Part shown: piece by piece, positions 23,404 to 32,215 of the stretch
How the letters are laid out: the number at the start of each line of letters is the position of its first letter
Position numbering within the stretch: the first letter of the stretch is position 1
NCBI RefSeq assembly: GCF_009928445.1
Contig: NZ_JAABNO010000042.1
Location: 1 to 34,525, forward strand
DNA: 34,525 bases
Reading direction: 5' to 3'
Origin: Clostridium sp. C8-1-8
GTDB taxonomy: Bacteria > Bacillota > Clostridia > Clostridiales > Clostridiaceae
Made by a program: the position numbers and the translations under genes
Notes under the pieces: generated by a model
Told to the model about the DNA's origin: nothing
The model's database searches: none
Seen by the model: the letters and a program-made list of their open reading frames with translations, nothing else

Positions 23404-24042
23404 ATGAATTTGATTTATGGTACATATAATCCGTCTAAGCTTAAAAGTATGATTAAGATGCTTGAAGGCCTTGATATTGAAGTAACAGGTCTTAGCGGAT
23501 TTGATATGAAATTAGTAGAAGCTGAAGAGAATGGAAAGGATCCACTTGATAACGCTGTGGAAAAAGCCACAACTTATTTTAAACAAATACAAGTACCAAT
23601 ATTTTCTTGTGACTCAGGTCTCTATTTTGAGAATGTTAAAGAAGAGGATCAACCAGGAGTGTTAGTTAAGAGAATTCAGGGAAATAATTTAAGTTATAGA
23701 GAAATGCTCGATTTCTATAGTAATTTAGCAAAAAAGTATGGAGGAAAGTTAACAGCGTATTATAAAAATGCTATCTGTCTGATAATGGATGAACATCATA
23801 TTTATAGGCATGACGGCGAAGACATATGGTCTGAAAAATTTTACTTGGTAGATACCCCCCACGAAAAGTATAGAGAAGGATTTCCACTGGACTCAATATC
23901 TGTGGAAATTGAAAGTATGAAATACTACTATGACTTAGAGGATAATAAGAGCGAGAATCTAGGGATTCTTTCTGGATATAGAAGTTTTTTTATTAGAAGT
24001 TTAAATGATTATTTAAATTCGGAAGTATTTAAGGACAAATAG
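23404..24042 (+). CDS. HAM1/RdgB-like nucleoside triphosphate pyrophosphatase, divergent
   Basis: 212 residues, ATG preceded by AAGGAAAGGAATAAG. The N-terminal nucleotide motif GTYNPSKLKSM corresponds to the family's (A/G)TxNxxK. PLDNAVEKATTYFKQ and the acidic SCDSGLYFEN match the metal and substrate site of non-canonical purine NTPases, and PGVLVKRIQG follows as in the family (PGV-(S/A)R---G). The C-terminal half is less conserved (GEDIWSEKFYLVDTPHEKYR, EGFPLDSISVEI). It probably hydrolyses modified or surplus NTPs such as XTP or ITP, but the altered PGVLVKR makes specificity unsure. Stands alone, away from the usual rph/rdgB context. Confidence 0.75.
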   Translation: MNLIYGTYNPSKLKSMIKMLEGLDIEVTGLSGFDMKLVEAEENGKDPLDNAVEKATTYFKQIQVPIFSCDSGLYFENVKEEDQPGVLVKRIQGNNLSYREMLDFYSNLAKKYGGKLTAYYKNAICLIMDEHHIYRHDGEDIWSEKFYLVDTPHEKYREGFPLDSISVEIESMKYYYDLEDNKSENLGILSGYRSFFIRSLNDYLNSEVFKDK

Positions 24043-24135
24043 ACTAAGAAATAAAGTTTTAATGTGTCATTTTTGATATATTATACATATTTTAATAGTA
24101 CTTTAAAATTGAAGAAAAATGTTGTGATTTTCAGA

Positions 24136-24175
24136 TTAAGGCATATGGTTAAATTTATTTAACTATATGCCTTAA
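24136..24175 (+). terminator. Long hairpin after the HAM1-like gene
   Basis: TTAAGGCATATGGTTAAAT pairs with ATTTAACTATATGCCTTAA with one G-U pair, followed by GTTGTTTC. Likely transcription end; the T run is modest. Confidence 0.6.
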
Positions 24176-24320
24176 GTTGTTTCAATTGACTTATATTTGT
24201 AATTATACTATAATTACCATGTCGATAAATGTTAAATAAAAGCAGATTTAGTCACAAATTTTAAATTTTAAATTAAATATTTATTTAATAATATATTTTT
24301 TATTTTAGAAGGTGTAGGGT

Positions 24321-25421
24321 ATGAATTATAAAATAGGAAAAAGTTCTAAAAAAAATCCATTAGAGGCTGTTTCAGAAGCTACCAATGGGCTAATTGCCCC
24401 AAAATTGATTTTGTTCTTTTCAGAAGTCAATAATTTTGAAGGTTATACTACAGCCATAAAAGACAAATTCAAAGACAGCATAGTACTTGGAACAACCACC
24501 TTTGCAGGTTTTTGTAAAGAAGGTGCATATAAGGATTCGCTGCTTGTAATGGGAATTGAAGAGGGGATAGAATGTTATGCTGATATACTAGAAGATGCAG
24601 ATAAGTTCCCTATAAAGTACATTGATAGGATAACTAACTGTGTTGATAAGTTAAAGGACACTAAAAATACAGTTTGCTTTGAAATTTCTTCAGCTCTAAT
24701 TAGCTGTGAGGAGATAGTTTTAGCTACTTTAAATTCTGTACTCGAGTTAAATAGTATTCCGCTTTTTGGAGGATCATCAGGTGATCAAGGAAAAGCAGAG
24801 AAAACTATGATTTCCTTTAATGGTAAAGTATATGATAATGCTTGTGCCTTTGTACTTATAAAGAACTTAGGAGGTAAGATTAGGCTATATAGAGAAAATA
24901 TCTATAAGCCAACTAACCACTACTTTACTGCAACAAAGGTGGATGTAAGAAATAGAATAGTATATGAATATGATAATAGACCAGCTGCTAAAGTGGTTGC
25001 AGAGGCTTTAAACACTACAGTGGAAGGCTTGAGCAGATACTTAGATACTAATCCTTTAGGAAGAATAATAGGAAGTGATATGTATATTACTGCAAATCAA
25101 GCGGTTACAAGTAATAATGGTATGGCATATCATGCAAGAGTTTATAACAATTCAAAAATGGTTTTACTTGAACCGGATGATTATAAGAATGTAATAAGTG
25201 AAACAATAAAACAAGTAAAAAAGGATGTTCCTAATCCTTCTTTTTCAATAATGATAAACTGTCTTGCAAGATCCTTACTTTTTGAAAAAGATGGCTATTT
25301 AAATGAATTCGCTAAGACCATGAGTAGTGCTTTAGGAAATTATATAGGTTTTGCAGGTTATGGAGAACAGCTTGATCATCAGCATTTTAACCAAACAATG
25401 GTTATTGCTGTATTTGAATAA
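24321..25421 (+). CDS. FIST domain sensory protein
   Basis: 366 residues, ATG with GAAGGTGTAGGG upstream. It has the layout of F-box and intracellular signal transduction proteins. The FIST N domain covers about 25-200 (LILFFSEVNNFEGYTTAI, VLGTTTFAGFCKEG, IPLFGGSSGDQG). The FIST C domain covers about 220-365 (VDVRNRIVYEYDNRPAAKVV, ANQAVTSNNGMAYHARVYNN, NCLARSLLFE, GFAGYGEQ). FIST domains are thought to sense small ligands in the cytoplasm. It starts 14 bases before a methyl-accepting protein gene, so the pair probably forms one signalling unit. Confidence 0.85.
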   Translation: MNYKIGKSSKKNPLEAVSEATNGLIAPKLILFFSEVNNFEGYTTAIKDKFKDSIVLGTTTFAGFCKEGAYKDSLLVMGIEEGIECYADILEDADKFPIKYIDRITNCVDKLKDTKNTVCFEISSALISCEEIVLATLNSVLELNSIPLFGGSSGDQGKAEKTMISFNGKVYDNACAFVLIKNLGGKIRLYRENIYKPTNHYFTATKVDVRNRIVYEYDNRPAAKVVAEALNTTVEGLSRYLDTNPLGRIIGSDMYITANQAVTSNNGMAYHARVYNNSKMVLLEPDDYKNVISETIKQVKKDVPNPSFSIMINCLARSLLFEKDGYLNEFAKTMSSALGNYIGFAGYGEQLDHQHFNQTMVIAVFE

Positions 25422-25435
25422 GTGAGGTATAAGAG

Positions 25436-26422
25436 ATGAAGTGGTTTAAATCAAAGAAAAGCATAATAGAAAATAATAGCATAGACCAGAATATAAATAC
25501 GGAACAATTGAACAATTTTGAGAGAGAAAAGCCTCAGGATAATAATGATACATACATAAACTATGGACTCTTACATATAGAAAAGAAATTGAGTGAGTTT
25601 ATGGAAGAAGAAGTTAAAGTTACTCAGACAGTTCAAGATATAAGCAATACTTATGGTAAAATTAATAATATACAGGAAATGCTTAGTAATCTAGACTCAA
25701 ATTTTAATGATTTTAGTCAACATGCTAATAAGATAGATGTGGTAATGAATCATTCAGATGCCGCAGTAAAACAAGCTGATGACAGAATGGGAACATTGGC
25801 TGAGAAATTAGATGGTACATGCATTCAGCTTAATTCAATAAATGAAGCTTTTCATACATTAGAAAACAACTTCAAAAATATACAAGAAATGTCGGGAGAT
25901 ATAACTAATATAGCTAGTAGCACAAATTTGTTAGCGTTAAATGCTTCCATTGAAGCTGCTAGGGCAGGAGAAGCTGGAAGAGGTTTTGCTGTTGTAGCTG
26001 AGGAGATAAGAAAATTATCTGCATCAACGGCCCAGCTAGTAAGTGGAATTGATAATAGCGTTAAATCCTTATACGAAAGTATTGATTCCTTAAGGGGAGA
26101 GATAGATAGTACTAAGAATTCAATTCGAGATAATTTTGAGTATGCTAAAAATGTTCAAAATGATTTTAAGCAAGTAACAGACTGTACACAAGAAGTTAAA
26201 GATTTCAGCAGTCATATAATAACTGGAATAGAACGTACTAGCGCAGAGATAAACGGTGCTGCGACAGGTGTTGGCTCTATAGCTGAGATCGTAACTTCTT
26301 TAGGGGACAAACTAGATAACTTAAACCTAAGAATGAGTAAAAGATCTGTACTAATATGTAATGTTACAGAGTTTTTACAGCAGTTAGAAAATATGATTTC
26401 TAATTCCTTAAAGAAAAAATAA
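25436..26422 (+). CDS. Soluble methyl-accepting chemotaxis-type signal protein
   Basis: 328 residues, GAGGTATAAGAG before the ATG. There is no membrane segment and no recognisable sensor domain. The N-terminal 60 residues are charged (KWFKSKKSIIENN). The rest is a long coiled coil with the highly conserved MCP hairpin tip at about 160-198 (TNIASSTNLLALNASIEAAR, AGEAGRGFAVVAEEIRKLS). Such proteins contact CheA/CheW. Co-transcription with the FIST gene suggests that FIST supplies the sensing part in trans. Confidence 0.85.
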   Translation: MKWFKSKKSIIENNSIDQNINTEQLNNFEREKPQDNNDTYINYGLLHIEKKLSEFMEEEVKVTQTVQDISNTYGKINNIQEMLSNLDSNFNDFSQHANKIDVVMNHSDAAVKQADDRMGTLAEKLDGTCIQLNSINEAFHTLENNFKNIQEMSGDITNIASSTNLLALNASIEAARAGEAGRGFAVVAEEIRKLSASTAQLVSGIDNSVKSLYESIDSLRGEIDSTKNSIRDNFEYAKNVQNDFKQVTDCTQEVKDFSSHIITGIERTSAEINGAATGVGSIAEIVTSLGDKLDNLNLRMSKRSVLICNVTEFLQQLENMISNSLKKK

Positions 26423-26437
26423 AACTCTTTAAATATT

Positions 26438-26485
26438 TACCACATCACTTTTAACTTATATTAATTGCGATGTGGTATTAATTTT
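26438..26485 (+). terminator. Intrinsic terminator of the FIST/MCP operon
   Basis: TACCACATC pairs with GATGTGGTA, followed by TTAATTTTTG. Confidence 0.75.
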
Positions 26486-26870
26486 TGTATTGTAAACTAA
26501 TATTTTGTATATAGAAAATATAGTTCTGTAATCTTGGAAAATACTAATAATAGTTTTAATTATTGATAGTATTTTTCTTGATTCACATATTTAACTTTGA
26601 ACTAAAATATCTATAAATCAAAGACATAATTGTATGATACAATAAATTTACTAAATTATAATTAAGAGAGTAAAGTATAAAATTTATAGTTTACAATGAT
26701 ATATTCAACATTCATTTGGAAGTATAGCTTGAAAAATAAACTTAGTTAAGATAATTTTTTTAATATAGCTTTAGAAAGTGCGATGAGCATAAAAGATTTA
26801 CTAAAGAAGTCTACATAAGCAATTTTTTTCAATATATATTATTAATATTGGATATAGAAGAGGTGGATAA
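26486..26870. other. Intergenic stretch, no gene seen
   Basis: Very AT-rich. No ORF with a ribosome binding site, no clear RNA fold. Presumably holds the promoter of the dehydrogenase gene. Confidence 0.5.
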
Positions 26871-27638
26871 ATGGCTAATAATGACACTGTATTAATAACA
26901 GGTGCTTCAAGCGGAATTGGCTATGAACTTGCAGAAGTTTTTGCTTCTAAAAAATATAATCTTGTTCTCGTAGCTAGGAGTACTGAAAAGCTTAAAGAGA
27001 TATCAGAACTGCTATCGAAAAGATATCTAATAAATGTTTTTATAATATCGGAGGATTTAACTAAAGATAATGCAGCAGAAACTGTGTACCAAAAGGTCAA
27101 AAATAATAATATAAAGGTAAATATTCTAATAAATAATGCTGGAGCTGGTAAAGTTGGTTTCTTTCATCAGATGGATGCTTTAGAAGATTATAATATGATA
27201 CAACTAAATATAACCTCATTAACTCAGCTAACAAAGTTATTTATAAGTGAAATGATGGAACAAGGAAGAGGAAAGATCATGAATGTGGCTTCTACTGGCT
27301 CTTATTCTCCAGGTCCATTTATAGCTACTTATTATGCAACTAAAGCTTATGTTTTATCACTTTCCGAAGCTCTTTACAAAGAACTTAAGCCATACAATAT
27401 AACAGTTACAACCCTTTGCCCAGGAGCTACTAAAACAAATTTTACAAAAAATGCAGGAAAGAATGATGCGCCTGGAGCAATGGATGCGTCTATAGTTGCT
27501 AGATGTGCTTATGAAGGACTTATGAAGAATAGAAAAATAATTGTGCCAGGATTAATTAACAAAATACTAATTAGACTTCCAAAGAGTTTGGTTAGTACTT
27601 TAAATTTTAAATCACAAAAGAAACTAGCTGAAAAATAA
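26871..27638 (+). CDS. Short-chain dehydrogenase/reductase (classical SDR)
   Basis: 255 residues, AGAGGTGG seven bases before the ATG. The Rossmann fold shows TGASSGIGYELAEVF (cofactor motif TGxxxGxG), NNAGAG near 90, MNVASTGSYSPGPF (catalytic Ser) and YYATKAYVLSLSEALY (Tyr and Lys of YxxxK near 154-158), then CPGATKTNF. VLVARSTEKL after strand 2 carries an arginine after the second strand, which favours NADP(H). The C-terminus is basic (LPKSLVSTLNFKSQKKLAEK). The family includes many lipid and ketone reductases; the substrate is unknown. Confidence 0.88.
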   Translation: MANNDTVLITGASSGIGYELAEVFASKKYNLVLVARSTEKLKEISELLSKRYLINVFIISEDLTKDNAAETVYQKVKNNNIKVNILINNAGAGKVGFFHQMDALEDYNMIQLNITSLTQLTKLFISEMMEQGRGKIMNVASTGSYSPGPFIATYYATKAYVLSLSEALYKELKPYNITVTTLCPGATKTNFTKNAGKNDAPGAMDASIVARCAYEGLMKNRKIIVPGLINKILIRLPKSLVSTLNFKSQKKLAEK

Positions 27639-27784
27639 TATGTATAAATTATGGTTATATAAGAAAAAATATAATTAAATTAATATAAAATGTAATAAAA
27701 ATAATTAAAAAACATATTCTCACTTGAAACTTTCAAAAATATTATATATAATTTAAACATAATGTTTTATATTAATGTACAGTG

Positions 27785-28005
27785 ATTATAAAAGCTACGA
27801 TTTATGAATTTCTATAGAGAGCCGATGGTTGGTGCAAATCGGTGAAAGGATTAATCTTTCCACTTTTGGAGCTGTCGATGATAAGTCGAAGGTTGGTAAC
27901 CTTTATATTACTTTTTCGAGTGGTTGATTTTTTTTATCAACAATTTGGGTGGCAACGCGGATAACTTCCGTCCCATTTTATATTTTTGGGATGGAAGTTT
28001 TTTTA
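27785..28005 (+). promoter_or_regulatory. T-box leader controlling serS
   Basis: A stem I region (AGAGAGCCGATGGTTGGTG and its partner) is followed by the conserved T-box GGGTGGCAACGCGG (27947-27960) and a terminator, AACTTCCGTCCCA with GGGATGGAAGTT plus seven T (27963-28005). The UGGC in the T-box would pair with the 3' end GCCA, which matches the G discriminator of tRNA-Ser. AGC at 27870-27872 is a possible serine specifier codon, but the exact specifier loop was not proved. Uncharged tRNA-Ser should allow readthrough into serS. Confidence 0.9.
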
Positions 28006-28233
28006 CTTTTTATTACAGTATAATGCCTATAAACTTATAAGACTTTAAAATTTTATTTTTATATATTAGCAATTAGAATTAGGTTAATAGTATTGATAGG
28101 CTATTTTAAAATTATTCTTTTATATAAGCTTGAAAAACTAATATTACCAACCTCAAAACTAATGATTTTTGTTTTCAATATTTATGCTTTCAATATATAT
28201 ATAAATAGATACAAACTACTAGGAGGGTAAATC

Positions 28234-29511
28234 ATGTTAGATTTAAAATTTGTAAGGGAAAATCCAGAACTTGTTAAACAAAACATAAAAAATAAGTTTC
28301 AAGATAGCAAGTTAGGTTTAGTTGATGAAGTTATTGCTTTAGATTCTGAGTTAAGAAATGCAAAGACAGAAGCAGATTCTTTAAGGGCAAATAGAAATAA
28401 AATTTCTAAAAGCATTGGTGCATTGATGGGCCAAGGAAAAAAAGAAGAAGCAGAAGAGATGAAGAAACAAGTAGCTGCCAATTCAGCACGTCTAGCAGAG
28501 CTAGAAGTTAAGGAATCAGAGCTTGAGAAAAAAGTAAAAGATATAATGATGGTAATACCAAATATAATAGATCCAAGCGTTCCAATAGGAAAAGATGATA
28601 GTGAAAATGTTGAAGTTGAGCGTTTTGGTGAGCCAAAAGTGCCTGATTTCGAGATTCCATATCATGCTGAAATAATGGAAAAGTTAAATGGATTAGATCT
28701 TGATAGTGCTAGAAAGGTAGCTGGTAACGGATTCTACTACCTAATGGGAAATGTAGCTAGACTTCATTCAGCTGTAATATCTTATGCAAGAGATTTTATG
28801 ATAAATAGAGGGTTTACATATTGTATTCCTCCATTCATGATTCGTAGTGAAGTTGTAACAGGAGTTATGAGCTTTGCAGAGATGGATGCAATGATGTATA
28901 AAATTGAAGGCGAAGACTTATATCTAATAGGAACAAGTGAACATTCTATGATAGGTAAATATATAGATACAATATTACCAGAAGCATCACTTCCTCATAC
29001 TTTGACAAGTTATTCTCCTTGTTTTAGAAAAGAAAAAGGAGCTCATGGAATTGAGGAAAGAGGAGTATACAGAATACATCAGTTTGAAAAACAAGAGATG
29101 ATTGTTGTATGTAAACCAGAAGAGAGCATGACTTGGTACAATAAGTTATGGAAGGATACTGTAGATCTATTCCGTTCATTAGATATTCCTGTAAGAACCT
29201 TAGAATGTTGTTCAGGGGATCTTGCAGATTTGAAGGTAAAATCTGTAGATGTTGAAGCTTGGTCACCTAGACAAAAGAAATATTTTGAGGTAGGAAGCTG
29301 CTCTAACTTAGGAGATGCACAAGCTCGTAGATTAAAAATCCGTGTGGATGGCGAAAATGGTAAGTATTTTGCACATACTTTAAATAACACTGTTGTTGCA
29401 CCACCAAGAATGTTAATAGCATTTTTAGAAAATAACTTAAACGAAGATGGTTCGGTTAATATACCTGAAGCATTGCAACCATATATGGGTGGAATGAAAG
29501 TAATAAAATAA
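28234..29511 (+). CDS. serS: Seryl-tRNA synthetase
   Basis: 425 residues, AGGAGGGTAAATC before the ATG. It charges tRNA-Ser with serine using ATP. The N-terminal tRNA-binding coiled coil covers about 30-105. The class II catalytic domain has TSEHSMIGKY (serine pocket TxE), motif 2 PCFRKEKGAHGIEERGVYRI (FRxE type), FEVGSCSNLGDAQARRLKIR and motif 3 ending NNTVVAPPRMLIAFLENN. Length and order are normal for bacterial SerS. A T-box leader lies about 230 bases upstream, so expression follows tRNA-Ser charging. Confidence 0.97.
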   Translation: MLDLKFVRENPELVKQNIKNKFQDSKLGLVDEVIALDSELRNAKTEADSLRANRNKISKSIGALMGQGKKEEAEEMKKQVAANSARLAELEVKESELEKKVKDIMMVIPNIIDPSVPIGKDDSENVEVERFGEPKVPDFEIPYHAEIMEKLNGLDLDSARKVAGNGFYYLMGNVARLHSAVISYARDFMINRGFTYCIPPFMIRSEVVTGVMSFAEMDAMMYKIEGEDLYLIGTSEHSMIGKYIDTILPEASLPHTLTSYSPCFRKEKGAHGIEERGVYRIHQFEKQEMIVVCKPEESMTWYNKLWKDTVDLFRSLDIPVRTLECCSGDLADLKVKSVDVEAWSPRQKKYFEVGSCSNLGDAQARRLKIRVDGENGKYFAHTLNNTVVAPPRMLIAFLENNLNEDGSVNIPEALQPYMGGMKVIK

Positions 29512-29520
29512 AAATATAAT

Positions 29521-29557
29521 AAAAAGTCGCTAATTTAAGTTCATTAGCGACTTTTTT
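29521..29557 (+). terminator. Intrinsic terminator of serS
   Basis: AAAAAGTCGCTAAT and ATTAGCGACTTTTTT form a perfect 14-base stem with an eight-base loop, then T. Confidence 0.9.
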
Positions 29558-29671
29558 AATGTTTTAATTCCTATTAATTGAAAAGAGTATAGTAATTTTA
29601 TTACAACAACATTTATTTAATACATAGTTATAATAAGTTTAAATAATCATTATAGAGTTTATTTGTATGTT

Positions 29672-30517
29672 TTAATCTAAAGATAAAACGCATCTAAAAC
29701 CAACACCATTAGTTTTTTCATTAGGACCTAAGCAATTCCTATAGGCCGAACGAAGATTTTCTGTGTTGTCTCCCCATGCTCCTCCTCGTAAAACTTTTGA
29801 ATCACCATTAGAAGGACCAGAAGGGTCATTTAATGAAGTTCCGCTGTAATTTCCATACCAGTCTACGCACCATTCCTGTACATTTCCATACATATCACAA
29901 ATTCCAAAGCTGTTAGACTTCTTCAATCCAACTTCATGGGTTGTATTGGCTGAATTGTCCTTTAGCCAAGCGTAATCAGATATTAATGAAGAATTATCCC
30001 CAAAACTCCAAGAAGAGGTGCTATTACTTCTAGCGGCATATTCCCACTGGGCTTCTGTAGGAAGAGTAAATTTTAAACCTGTCTTTTTGGATAGCTTTTC
30101 TAAAAAAACAGTACAATCGTAATAGCTTACGCTATCAACTGGTTTTTTACCTCCTTTAAAGTAGCTTGGATTAGAATCCATAATTCTAGACCACTGCTCT
30201 TGCGTTATTTCAAACTTACCTAAGTAGAATGGTTTTAAAATAGAAACATTATGCTTAGGAGTTTCATCTTCATCTCCTTCTTCGTTGTTTGATCCCATTA
30301 AAAATGACCCAGGATTTATCAATACTAATTCTAATTTAATTCCTTCACCTAAATCTACAATTTTTATTTGAGGAAAGTTTTTAGAAGAGTATGAAATACT
30401 GCTTAGATCGCTGACGTGTTTTTGGGGGAATAATCCTTTAGTTAAAAACGTAGCAAGGAATATAGTTAAAATAAGTAGAATTAATTTTTTGTAGGATCTA
30501 TCTTTCATCAGGTTCAC
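29672..30517 (-). CDS. Membrane-anchored FGE/SUMF1-fold protein without catalytic cysteines
   Basis: 281 residues with AGAAAGGTGAACCTGATG at the start. An N-terminal basic stretch and one hydrophobic helix (about 10-28) act as anchor or signal. From about 55 on there is a formylglycine-generating-enzyme-type fold: LINPGSFLMGS, KPFYLGKFEITQEQWSRIM, KPVDSVSYYDC, LPTEAQWEYAARSN, MYGNVQEWCVDWYG, SKVLRGGAWGDNTENLRSAY, GFRCV. The GGxYxCxxxYC stretch that holds the copper-binding cysteines in true FGE reads GGAWGDNTENLRSAY, so sulfatase activation is unlikely. It may bind carbohydrate or modify a surface target. No sulfatase lies nearby. Confidence 0.8.
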   Translation of the reverse strand: MNLMKDRSYKKLILLILTIFLATFLTKGLFPQKHVSDLSSISYSSKNFPQIKIVDLGEGIKLELVLINPGSFLMGSNNEEGDEDETPKHNVSILKPFYLGKFEITQEQWSRIMDSNPSYFKGGKKPVDSVSYYDCTVFLEKLSKKTGLKFTLPTEAQWEYAARSNSTSSWSFGDNSSLISDYAWLKDNSANTTHEVGLKKSNSFGICDMYGNVQEWCVDWYGNYSGTSLNDPSGPSNGDSKVLRGGAWGDNTENLRSAYRNCLGPNEKTNGVGFRCVLSLD

Positions 30518-30635
30518 CTTTCTAAGTAATTGATGTACTACTTAATCTTAAGCTTTAGTGATGTTAAAGAGAATAACCTTTACATATTCTAGCAGAAGTA
30601 AAACTAATAAAAGTCTAAATATACTATTATTACAA

Positions 30636-31874
30636 TTAGAAGCAACCTAGTCCAGTAAGATCACTACCGTTTACAAGATGCATAAATGTTATAGAAGGAA
30701 GTATACCATCTGAGCCTCTTTTTAAAGTCATTTGACTTGAATCGAGACTTTGAAAGTCGTTTGAAGTGACTGATACTCCAGGCTTATTCCAAGAATTATT
30801 ACTAACATTAGCTGTAGGTAAATTTGAATCTTTTATTGCTACTCCATTAAAAGCAATATTGTTATGAACTACTTCTCTAGTACCTGCTATATCAGTTGGA
30901 TCAGATATGCTAACACGTTCTAACATATCAAAATTTCCTCCTGCATTATTAAATGCGGTATTATTAGTCCAAGTTGCAGATTGACCAGGTTGATGGTTAG
31001 CATAAAAACCGTGAGCATTATTATTTGCTGATAAGCAGTATTTAACCGTATGAACAGGAACAGGATTATATGGAGTTCCTGTACCATAACCTCCTATTTT
31101 AAAACCATTTGAATCACCACCTGCAGTCATATTATAAGCCCAGCAATGGTCAAAGGTATTAGAACCTCTTGAGGTTAGACAATCATATCCGTCGTCACTG
31201 TTATGCCAAGAGCGACAATACTGAAAAGTAACTCCGTCCCCATGTGCTCCAAAACCATCTGTATTGCCTATAGAACTGGAGGTTGGGCCAATGTTATTAT
31301 AAGAATCACATTTGATACAGCTACCAGTTCCATGATTTACGAAGTAGAAACCATTAGCCTCTGTATCATGACATACAACTTGATTAAAAGTAGCATTACC
31401 TTCAATTCTGAAGCACTCAGACTGCTTTTGAGTTCCTGTTTTTACTCCAGTGACTTCAATTGATAAAAATGTTACTTTTGAAACCCCACTTGCTATTCTG
31501 AAGGCAGCTACTCTCTTTGTAGGAGAAATGTTTGAAAAATCAAAAATAGGCACATTGCTTGAATTATATGCTCTATAAGTTATTCCGCTTTTGGTTATAT
31601 CGTTTACATAATTATAATTACTGTCAGAACTTGCTATAGTAAAGTTCTTATATCTTCCACCTAGTATATATACAGTATCTCCAGAAGATGCGGATGACTG
31701 AGCTTTTGCTATAGTTGCAAAGGGAGATGATAAGGTACCTGCATTGCTGTCGTTTCCTGTAGGAGATATATAAAAGTCAGAAGCCTTAGCAGTTTTAGAA
31801 GTTGTTAAGGATAATAAAAGGCTTGTACCTAGAATAACTAGAAACAATATTAACTTTTTTGCAGTACTTTCCAT
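30636..31874 (-). CDS. Secreted PL9-type pectate lyase (right-handed beta-helix)
   Basis: 412 residues with ATGGAGGTAAATTT before the ATG. A signal peptide spans about residues 1-31 (LILFLVILGTSLLLSL, ending AKA). It then starts DFYISPTGNDSNAGTLSSPF as in DUF1565/PL9 proteins, and parallel beta-helix coils follow. NTDGFGAHGDGVTF, WHNSDDGYDCL and GGDSNGFKIGGYG match the calcium aspartates and the catalytic lysine (NGFK) of PL9 lyases. It should cleave polygalacturonate outside the cell by beta-elimination. The C-terminus (MHLVNGSDLTGLGCF) stops where relatives usually continue a little further, so it may be slightly shortened. Confidence 0.85.
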   Translation of the reverse strand: MESTAKKLILFLVILGTSLLLSLTTSKTAKASDFYISPTGNDSNAGTLSSPFATIAKAQSSASSGDTVYILGGRYKNFTIASSDSNYNYVNDITKSGITYRAYNSSNVPIFDFSNISPTKRVAAFRIASGVSKVTFLSIEVTGVKTGTQKQSECFRIEGNATFNQVVCHDTEANGFYFVNHGTGSCIKCDSYNNIGPTSSSIGNTDGFGAHGDGVTFQYCRSWHNSDDGYDCLTSRGSNTFDHCWAYNMTAGGDSNGFKIGGYGTGTPYNPVPVHTVKYCLSANNNAHGFYANHQPGQSATWTNNTAFNNAGGNFDMLERVSISDPTDIAGTREVVHNNIAFNGVAIKDSNLPTANVSNNSWNKPGVSVTSNDFQSLDSSQMTLKRGSDGILPSITFMHLVNGSDLTGLGCF

Positions 31875-32143
31875 AAATTTACCTCCATAATTTTAATAAG
31901 GATAAATAGTTAAAAATGAAAATAAGTTATTAATTAAATGATTAAAGAGTAATTAGTTTGATCTTGATTTAAACACCTCCAATTTTGGAAAAGTAGTGAA
32001 TCTTTAGAAAATTACAATAACTGTATATATTTTATAATTATTTCTTATAAATGTAAATAGTTTTAGAAAAAAGTGTAATTAATAAAAAAAATAATGTTTC
32101 TTATTAATGGTAAAAAGTTAATCATATGTTTTTAAAGGCAGCA
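31875..32143. other. Upstream region of the pectate lyase gene
   Basis: AT-rich; it probably holds the promoter on the minus strand. A second GGAGGTG on the minus strand near 31975-31981 has no start codon behind it. No ORF. Confidence 0.5.
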
Positions 32144-32144
32144 T

Positions 32145-32185
32145 AAAAGACTTCTTAAATTTATTTTAAAGTTAAGAAGTCTTTT
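32145..32185 (-). terminator. Terminator of the 203-residue gene
   Basis: AAAAGACTTCTTAA and TTAAGAAGTCTTTT form a perfect 14-base stem 3' of the minus-strand gene, with T on that strand. Confidence 0.8.
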
Positions 32186-32215
32186 GATTAATAATAAGTA
32201 TTGGTTTAAAATTAT

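Noticed and set aside
27639..28233. Intergenic region as a tRNA or a second riboswitch
   Set aside because: The T-box consensus and terminator explain the structure; no cloverleaf was found.
29079..29390. Minus-strand ORFs opposite serS
   Set aside because: They are shadows of the highly conserved serS catalytic domain, without ribosome binding sites.
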